A stretch of 5,064 bases of DNA from Microcystis aeruginosa W13-11 (GTDB lineage Bacteria; Cyanobacteriota; Cyanobacteriia; Cyanobacteriales; Microcystaceae), in contig JAADBR010000198.1 in the NCBI GenBank assembly GCA_009995705.1, positions 1 through 5,064 on the forward strand, written 5' to 3'. Shown one piece after another: positions 1 to 5,064 of the stretch (position 1 is its first letter; the number at the start of each line of letters is the position of its first letter). A program made the position numbers and the translations under genes. Under the pieces are notes generated by a model. That model was not told the DNA's origin. It saw nothing but the letters and a program-made list of their open reading frames with translations, and searched no databases.

Positions 1-2
1 TA

Positions 3-203
3 AGTTTAGAAGAAAAAGAATTTAATCGCCAGTTATCAAGAGAAAGAATTGTTATCGAACATATTCACAGAAGTCTGAAGAGATTGAGAATTTTATCATC
101 AAGATACAGGAATCCGAGACGACGTTTTGGTCTGAGATTTAATTTAATCGCTGGCATTTACAACTACGAACTTGCTTTAGGCTATCATCAAATAGCTGAA
201 TAA
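3..203 (+). CDS. IS5-type DDE transposase, C-terminal part (cut by window edge)
   Basis: This frame is open from the left edge to a TAA at 201-203 and encodes 66 residues. The segment LSRERIVIEHIHRSLKRLRI followed by a basic run (YRNPRRRFGLRF) and 'NLIAGIYNYEL' matches the end of IS5/IS1031-like DDE transposases: the R-x3-E-x6-K-x6 pattern holds the last catalytic Glu and the region around it, and the 'Nliagi.N' tail is typical. The enzyme would cut and join the ends of its own insertion sequence. The N-terminal part with the two catalytic Asp residues lies outside the window, so I cannot say whether the element is intact. The gene ends right before a probable terminal repeat, as usual in this family. 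The AT-rich codon use contrasts with the zinc genes to its right, fitting a mobile origin. Family assignment is from motif recognition only. Confidence 0.8.
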   Translation, partial: SLEEKEFNRQLSRERIVIEHIHRSLKRLRILSSRYRNPRRRFGLRFNLIAGIYNYELALGYHQIAE

Positions 204-220
204 GACTTTTGCAGGAGGTC
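204..220. repeat. Probable right terminal inverted repeat of the IS5-type element
   Basis: The sequence GACTTTTGCAGGAGGTC starts directly after the transposase stop codon. It resembles the ends of cyanobacterial IS5-type elements, whose other end reads roughly GACCTC-TGCAAAAGTC. The partner end lies outside the window, so the boundary and any target duplication cannot be checked here. The element would end about 68 bp beyond the zur stop codon. Confidence 0.45.
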
Positions 221-287
221 TATTTCAAATCGTAGAAGGTCGCATTTCTTAGTAGATTTCTAGATTGTGGTGAGATAAACCGCGCAA

Positions 288-713
288 TCACTGAGGAGTT
301 TGGTGAGTGCAGGGTTCACAGAGTCCAAAAAACTCTAAGGTGTGATAGTAAACCTTAAACGGGACTGAAGGCTGCAAGTGCGATTCCAATTCCTGTACCG
401 GGCAATGGTCGAGCGGGAAGGATTGACCGCATTGCAAACAGGTGAGGTAGTGCTGATCGGATACAACGAGACTGTAAAGCGCTTCACCGTTTGCACCCAT
501 CCGGCTTTTGATCAATCCACGCAATTTCAACGTTTCTAATGCCCGATAAATAGTTGCCAGCCCGATCGCCTGTCGCTCACGCAGCAGGCGATACAACTCT
601 TGAGCGGAGAGGGCATCTGCTTGCTGATGCAGGGCATCGAGCACGGCTTGCTGATTGCGAGTCAGACAGAGTGAATGGGTTGCACTTTCTTGAGAGGATG
701 AGTCACTTTTCAC
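288..713 (-). CDS. zur: Zur, zinc-responsive Fur-family repressor
   Basis: This encodes a 141-residue Fur-family protein that should bind zinc and repress zinc-uptake genes from 7-1-7 operators. Residues 17-70 form the winged-helix domain (LTRNQQAVLDAL..., recognition region near IGLATIYRALETLKLRGLIKS). The C-terminal dimer domain has two CxxC pairs, C92/C95 (TCLQCG) and C132/C135 (CEPC), the usual structural zinc site. H88, H103, C104, H124 and E127 are candidates for the sensing site. The 'YYHTLEFFGLC' stretch favours Zur over Fur or PerR, and it lacks the HHH-rich motif of iron Fur. The start is GTG at 711-713; no in-frame ATG lies between it and an upstream stop. It is divergent from hemB, and its promoter overlaps the operator, so autorepression is expected. 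The first 16 residues are Ser-rich and not part of the fold. No Shine-Dalgarno is evident. Confidence 0.92.
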   Translation of the reverse strand: MKSDSSSQESATHSLCLTRNQQAVLDALHQQADALSAQELYRLLRERQAIGLATIYRALETLKLRGLIKSRMGANGEALYSLVVSDQHYLTCLQCGQSFPLDHCPVQELESHLQPSVPFKVYYHTLEFFGLCEPCTHQTPQ

Positions 714-724
714 GGCGAGTACTG

Positions 725-730
725 TAGAAT
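725..730 (+). promoter_or_regulatory. Possible -10 element of hemB
   Basis: TAGAAT matches TATAAT at five of six positions. A start near 737 would fall inside the Zur box and give a leader of about 22 nt to the hemB ATG. I see no good -35 at 16-18 bp upstream, so this is a weak call resting mainly on position. Confidence 0.3.
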
Positions 731-732
731 AA

Positions 733-1855
<1,123 letters not shown>

Positions 1856-1859
1856 TGGT

Positions 1860-1936
1860 CACTCTTCTCTCTTTTATTCATCTACTTATTTGCTCATCCA
1901 CTCACTCATCCATCTACCTGTTCACCTTTTTAATCC
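1860..1936 (+). repeat. Pyrimidine-rich, nearly G-free tract with short repeats before znuA
   Basis: These 77 bases hold only two G residues (1892 and 1920). CTCATCCA occurs twice, 12 bp apart (1893 and 1905), and CATCTAC twice (1879 and 1911). It follows a C-free purine stretch (1823-1859), so strand composition switches abruptly at 1860. No -35 of note is present; TTTAAT at 1929-1934 could be a weak -10 for znuA. Function is unknown. Confidence 0.5.
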
Positions 1937-1955
1937 GTTGTGAGGATATTTTCAG

Positions 1956-3056
1956 ATGATTGATTCAAAAACAAGACTACAACCATCCAGCAACCTCGTT
2001 CGTCGGTTGTCTGTTGCTGTGGTGTCGGCGATCGCCCTGAGCCTAGGAAGTTGTGCAACCAATGCGCCAACCACCAATTCAGGATCACCGCAAGCCCAGT
2101 CTTCACCACCCGCTAAACGGTTAATGGTGGTGACAACTTTCATTCCGATTACGGATTTTACAAAAGCCGTGGCGGGCGATCGGGCGGAAGTGACCCAACT
2201 GCTACCCACTAACGTCGGTCCCCATGACTTTCAGGCGAAACCAGAAGATGCTCAAAAGTTAGCGAAAGCAGATGTTCTGGTGGAAAATGGGTTGGGACTA
2301 GAGGAATTTCTGGATGATTTGGTCAAGAATGCCGAGAATGCCAATCTGAAGGTAATTGATTCCAGTAAAGGCATTCAAACCATCACAACTGAATCGATTG
2401 AAGGGCATGATCACGGCCATGGAGCCGAAGAGAAAAAGGCAGAAGCCGGACATGATCACGGAGAATTTAATCCTCATATCTGGCTTGATCCGAAACGGGC
2501 AATTCAGCAGGTGGAGAACATTCGGGATGGGTTGATTGCGGCTGACCCAGAGGGTAAAGAAACCTACACGGCCAATGCAGCCGCTTACATTGTTAAGCTC
2601 CAGCAGTTAGACCAGGAATTTAGTCAGAAATTTCAGCCCTTTGCCGGGAAAACCTTTGTCACTTATCACGATTTTGCCCCGTACTTTGCCCAGCGGTATA
2701 ACCTCAAAGCTCAGTTTCTGGTCGGGATTCCTGAAGAAAATGCTTCGCCTGAGGATGTGAAGCGCGTCATCAATGCGGTCAAGGCATCAAACCTCAAGAC
2801 CTTGCTCACAGAACCCCAAGCGGTTGGGAATCCATTCTCTGCATTGGCAAAGGATTTGAATGTGCAGGTGAGCTATTTTGACCCCATGGAAACGGCTGGG
2901 GCAGATGGAACGCAGCCTGACCATTATTTCGCTGTAATGCGTCAGAACGTGACGAATTTAACCACTGCCTTCGGAGGGCAGTCTACTCAATCGTTTTTAC
3001 CGACTTCAGTTTCCAAGGTTGCCATCGTGCCACAAACTGTTGGCTTTCGATTTTAG
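1956..3056 (+). CDS. znuA: ZnuA, zinc-binding lipoprotein of the zinc ABC importer
   Basis: This 366-residue cluster A-I (ZnuA/TroA-type) solute-binding protein captures zinc outside the cytoplasmic membrane and delivers it to ZnuB. Residues 14-33 form a lipoprotein signal with two Arg, a hydrophobic core and the lipobox L30-G31-S32-C33; the mature lipid-anchored protein would start at C33, followed by a T/S/P-rich linker to about 53. Zinc ligands by motif are H90 (VGPHDF), H174 (FNPHIW) and H238 (TYHDF). A charged His-rich loop at 150-169 with H151, H153, H155, H166 and H168 is the hallmark of ZnuA and argues against the manganese paralogue MntC. D309 (YFDP) is the usual acidic residue of the C-lobe. 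The ATG has a GAGGA ribosome site at 1942-1946, 9 nt upstream. It is followed 9 bp later by znuC and probably cotranscribed with it and perhaps hemB. Confidence 0.93.
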   Translation: MIDSKTRLQPSSNLVRRLSVAVVSAIALSLGSCATNAPTTNSGSPQAQSSPPAKRLMVVTTFIPITDFTKAVAGDRAEVTQLLPTNVGPHDFQAKPEDAQKLAKADVLVENGLGLEEFLDDLVKNAENANLKVIDSSKGIQTITTESIEGHDHGHGAEEKKAEAGHDHGEFNPHIWLDPKRAIQQVENIRDGLIAADPEGKETYTANAAAYIVKLQQLDQEFSQKFQPFAGKTFVTYHDFAPYFAQRYNLKAQFLVGIPEENASPEDVKRVINAVKASNLKTLLTEPQAVGNPFSALAKDLNVQVSYFDPMETAGADGTQPDHYFAVMRQNVTNLTTAFGGQSTQSFLPTSVSKVAIVPQTVGFRF

Positions 3057-3060
3057 GAGG
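3055..3060 (+). promoter_or_regulatory. Ribosome binding site of znuC inside the znuA stop codon
   Basis: AGGAGG shares its first two bases with the znuA TAG stop (3054-3056). It is 5 nt from the TTG at 3066 and 17 nt from the next usable start (GTG at 3078), so it selects TTG. This arrangement suggests translational coupling of znuC to znuA. Confidence 0.7.
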
Positions 3061-3065
3061 GTTGC

Positions 3066-3839
3066 TTGAGAGAAATCGTGTTATCGGTGGAGCAACTCAC
3101 AGTTTATCGAGAAACCTATGCGGCGGTGCAGGATGTTTCCTTTTCCCTGGAGACAGGCACCGATACGGCGATCGTTGGACCGAATGGTGCGGGTAAAAGT
3201 ACGCTGGTGCAAGCGATTCTGGGCATTTTGCCCCGGCAAACAGGAGATGTCTTGATCCTGGGACAGCCTCTGTCTCGTCGAGGTTTTCTCGCGCCTGCCA
3301 TCCGCCAGCAAATTGCTTATTTGCCACAAAATTTCCTGTTTGATCGTCGTATTCCCATCACCGTCGAAGAACTGGTGGGATTGGGATGGGACAAGTTAGG
3401 GTTCCAGGTGCCCTGGAAAGACCACCGCAAGCGCCGCCTTGCTGTTCGAGAGGTGTTAGCACGGGTCGATGCTGCCCATCTCAGGCATCAATTAATCAGT
3501 GGGCTGTCGGGAGGCGAAACTAAGCGAGTTCTTCTAGCCTACTGTCTGGTGCGTCCCCGTCGTCTGTTGATTCTAGATGAAGCCTTGGCAGGATTAGATG
3601 TGCGAGGAGAGTCAGAATTCTACCAACTGCTATACCAACTCAAACAAGAGCAGGGCTGGGCAATTTTGCAAATTTCTCATGACTTAGATATGGTGCGGCG
3701 ACACTGTGATCGCGTTCTGTGCATTAATCGCACCTTACTTTGCCAGGGAATTCCAGAGGTAGCACTTTCCCCTGATAATCTCTGTGCTGCCTATGGTTCT
3801 GAATTTGTTCGCTATCGACACTCACATCAGGGAGGTTAA
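3066..3839 (+). CDS. znuC: ZnuC, ATPase subunit of the zinc ABC importer
   Basis: This 257-residue ABC ATPase powers import through ZnuB on the inner face of the cytoplasmic membrane. All motifs are present in order: Walker A GPNGAGKST (38-46), Q-loop at Q88 (YLPQ), signature LSGGE (147-151, with Glu in place of the usual Gln, common in metal-importer ATPases), Walker B RRLLILDE (166-172), D-loop AGLD (175-178) and switch His H205 (ISHD). The length is normal for ZnuC. The start is TTG at 3066, chosen for the AGGAGG just upstream; GTG at 3078 would also leave the domain intact. The gene lies 9 bp after znuA and 2 bp before znuB. Sequence alone does not separate ZnuC from MntA-type ATPases; the assignment rests on ZnuA's His-rich loop and on zur nearby. 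Confidence 0.93.
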   Translation: MREIVLSVEQLTVYRETYAAVQDVSFSLETGTDTAIVGPNGAGKSTLVQAILGILPRQTGDVLILGQPLSRRGFLAPAIRQQIAYLPQNFLFDRRIPITVEELVGLGWDKLGFQVPWKDHRKRRLAVREVLARVDAAHLRHQLISGLSGGETKRVLLAYCLVRPRRLLILDEALAGLDVRGESEFYQLLYQLKQEQGWAILQISHDLDMVRRHCDRVLCINRTLLCQGIPEVALSPDNLCAAYGSEFVRYRHSHQGG

Positions 3840-3841
3840 TC

Positions 3842-4705
3842 ATGTCCATCCCAGTCGAACTCACCCGCATCATCGAACTGTTCCAACTACCCTTTATGCA
3901 ACGGGCACTATTGGGTGGCATCCTCACAGGATTAATGGGTGGGATGTTGGGGAGCTTCACGATTCTGCGCCAATTGTCTTTTTTCAGTGATGCTCTAGGA
4001 CATTCAGCTTTGTTGGGTATCAGTATTGGCTTACTGATCGGAATTAACCCATCGGTGGTCTTGTTGCCTTTTGCGGTCTGCTTTGCTCTGGGAGTGACAT
4101 ATCTGTTAGAACGGACTCGCCTATGGACAGACGCACTGCTGAATATCATTTATTCTTCATCCCTAGCGATCGCCATCATTGTTCTCAGCTTTGTCGGGCA
4201 ATACAAAGGGGGACTGAATAACCTGCTGTTTGGCGACATTCTGGCAGTGCAAGAACTGGATTTAATCTTTAGTGCAGTGTTGTTACTGGCTTGTATCGTC
4301 TTCACTGGTCTGACGTTGCGAACCCAGATGTTACTGACCTTGCATGAACCATTGGCGATCGCCCGTGGAGTGTCGGTGTCGGCTCATCGCACGGCGTTTA
4401 TTGTGCTGCTGTCGCTGGTGGTGGGAGTTTCGATTAAGGCGATCGGGGTGTTGCTCGTCAGTGCTTTTGTGGTGATTCCTGCCTGTGCCGCCCGACTATT
4501 GAGCCGAACATTCACTAATTATGTGGTGCTATCAGCAGGATTAGGAGCGTTAAGTGCGGTGGTGGGCATGGTGGTTTCGGCGGCGTTTAATTTGCCTTCT
4601 GGTCCGAGTATTGTAGCAACCCAGTTAGTCATCTTTTTGTCTGCAATGACCTTACCGCGTTTTAATATATTGATTCCTTTTTCCACATCTGATCAAGGCT
4701 TTTAA
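3842..4705 (+). CDS. znuB: ZnuB, permease subunit of the zinc ABC importer
   Basis: This 287-residue ABC-3 family membrane protein forms, as a dimer, the zinc channel between ZnuA and ZnuC. Hydrophobicity suggests about seven or eight membrane segments, near residues 20-41, 54-68, 70-90, 100-118, 137-158, 184-210, 226-248 and 255-271. Family signatures are FFSDALGHSALLGI (47-60) and KAIGVLLVSAFVVIPACAARLL (199-220), the latter including the coupling region to the ATPase, plus LPSGPSIVAT (251-260) near the end. The ATG lies 2 bp after the znuC stop with GGGAGG at 3830-3835, 6 nt upstream, inside the end of znuC, so tight coupling is likely. The length is somewhat above the usual 260-280. It completes the transporter and is the last gene of the cluster. 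Confidence 0.93.
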   Translation: MSIPVELTRIIELFQLPFMQRALLGGILTGLMGGMLGSFTILRQLSFFSDALGHSALLGISIGLLIGINPSVVLLPFAVCFALGVTYLLERTRLWTDALLNIIYSSSLAIAIIVLSFVGQYKGGLNNLLFGDILAVQELDLIFSAVLLLACIVFTGLTLRTQMLLTLHEPLAIARGVSVSAHRTAFIVLLSLVVGVSIKAIGVLLVSAFVVIPACAARLLSRTFTNYVVLSAGLGALSAVVGMVVSAAFNLPSGPSIVATQLVIFLSAMTLPRFNILIPFSTSDQGF

Positions 4706-4711
4706 GAGTTT

Positions 4712-4819
4712 ATACTCTAAACGGGTTGGCGCTTGACTTTTTGAAAATGCCCAAAAGTGCCATCAACTATGGATTTTAGCCTTTTTTCAAGAAGTCCATT
4801 TATTGATCGTTTAGAGTAT
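4712..4819. repeat. 108-bp symmetrical inverted-repeat element (MITE-like) after znuB
   Basis: The ends are a perfect 12-bp inverted repeat, ATACTCTAAACG (4712-4723) and its complement (4808-4819). After equal 11-nt gaps on both sides come 13-bp inner arms (4735-4747 and 4784-4796) with one mismatch that is a G-U pair in RNA. The centre has CCAT/ATGG around a 5-nt loop (4760-4772). All three pairs share one axis near 4766, so this is one structure. It starts 6 bp after the znuB stop. No T-tract follows, so it is not a standard terminator. No internal gene is seen; a MITE or a structured 3' end are the main options. Confidence 0.6.
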
Positions 4820-4836
4820 GATAAAAACATTTTAGT

Positions 4837-4867
4837 TTGACATTAGCCTTCAGTCTTTGATGATTAT
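4837..4867 (+). promoter_or_regulatory. Possible promoter with a weak Zur-box-like motif
   Basis: A consensus -35 TTGACA lies at 4837-4842. The best -10 is GATTAT at 4862-4867 with a long 19-bp spacer. The -10 falls within TGATGATTATCA (4859-4870), which has the full right half-site ATTATCA of the Fur/Zur consensus but a poor left half. This is a tentative call. Confidence 0.25.
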
Positions 4868-4936
4868 CAGAGATCTCATTACCCAGTAAATCTGGCTCTT
4901 CGGTTTGTGTTATGCAATGGACGGGGGATATAAGCG

Positions 4937-5064
4937 ATGGAACCTTTATTTAGAAAGGCATTTGGCGATTTTTGTCAATTGTTTTTTATCTAGAGCGAAC
5001 TAATCAATTAAATCTATTGCCAGATAAGGATTTAGTCGATTTATGCCCCCATATCGAATCATAC
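4937..5064 (+). pseudogene. Possible unknown gene start, frameshifted, running off the window
   Basis: I do not recognise this product. ATG 4937 follows GGGGGA (4923-4928) at 8 nt and encodes MEPLFRKAFGDFCQLFFI before a TAG at 4991-4993. A shift of one base at the six-T run (4982-4987) would instead continue as YLERTNQLNLLPDKDLVDLC and stay open to the right edge. The second part is hydrophilic and protein-like. It may be a decayed gene, a sequencing error in the T-run, programmed slippage, or chance. The remaining 4820-4936 stretch shows no gene. Confidence 0.2.

Noticed and set aside
319..335. AGAGT/ACTCT hairpin as a zur terminator or attenuator
   Set aside because: It is only 5 bp, lies inside the zur coding region before the stop, and has no T-tract.
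3724..4149. Minus-strand open frame of 141 codons across znuC and znuB
   Set aside because: It lies opposite two clear zinc-transport genes, its product resembles no known fold, and no promoter or ribosome site supports it. Its length matching Zur is coincidence.
1956..4705. Manganese (MntCAB) rather than zinc transporter
   Set aside because: The His-rich loop in the binding protein and adjacent zur and box favour zinc; MntC-type proteins normally lack that loop.
4820..5064. tRNA, CRISPR or riboswitch in the right flank
   Set aside because: No regularly spaced repeats, cloverleaf-like stems or T-loop sequence (GGTTCRA) could be found.

Overview
The window looks cyanobacterial. It carries five HIP1 palindromes (GCGATCGC, starting at 856, 1072, 2028, 4166 and 4355). 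The Zur-type regulator ends in the 'YYHTLEFFGLC' style that I associate with cyanobacterial Zur/FurB proteins, and a heptamer G-rich tandem repeat of the cyanobacterial STRR kind follows one gene. Genus cannot be fixed from this sequence; a filamentous or Leptolyngbya-like cyanobacterium would fit.

Layout from left to right. Positions 3-203 hold the C-terminus of an IS5-type DDE transposase, followed by its probable right terminal inverted repeat (204-220). Zur, the zinc-responsive Fur-family repressor, is on the minus strand (288-713, GTG start). A 46-bp divergent promoter region contains an imperfect 7-1-7 Fur/Zur-type box at 735-749 and a consensus TATAAT for zur. On the plus strand follow hemB (760-1836, porphobilinogen synthase of the aspartate, zinc-independent type), then a 119-bp spacer with a heptamer repeat and a pyrimidine-rich tract, then znuA (1956-3056), znuC (3066-3839, TTG start) and znuB (3842-4705), which together encode a complete high-affinity zinc ABC importer. 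The last 359 bp hold a symmetrical 108-bp inverted-repeat element, a possible promoter with a weak Zur-box-like motif, and perhaps the start of another, apparently frameshifted gene that runs off the window.

The genes form one zinc-homeostasis locus. With zinc bound, Zur should occupy the box between zur and hemB and repress both directions. When zinc is short, derepression would yield the ZnuABC importer (if hemB-znuACB is one transcription unit, which the lack of a convincing second Zur box before znuA favours) and a HemB that does not use the Cys-ligated zinc of the zinc-dependent enzymes. This fits a zinc-sparing design in which tetrapyrrole synthesis continues while zinc is scavenged. 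That reading is an inference; it depends on whether the genome also has a Cys-type HemB.

No wholly new system is evident. The most distinctive points are the physical coupling of a zinc-free HemB to zur/znuACB, the MITE-like hairpin element directly after znuB, and the repeat-derived stop codon of hemB.
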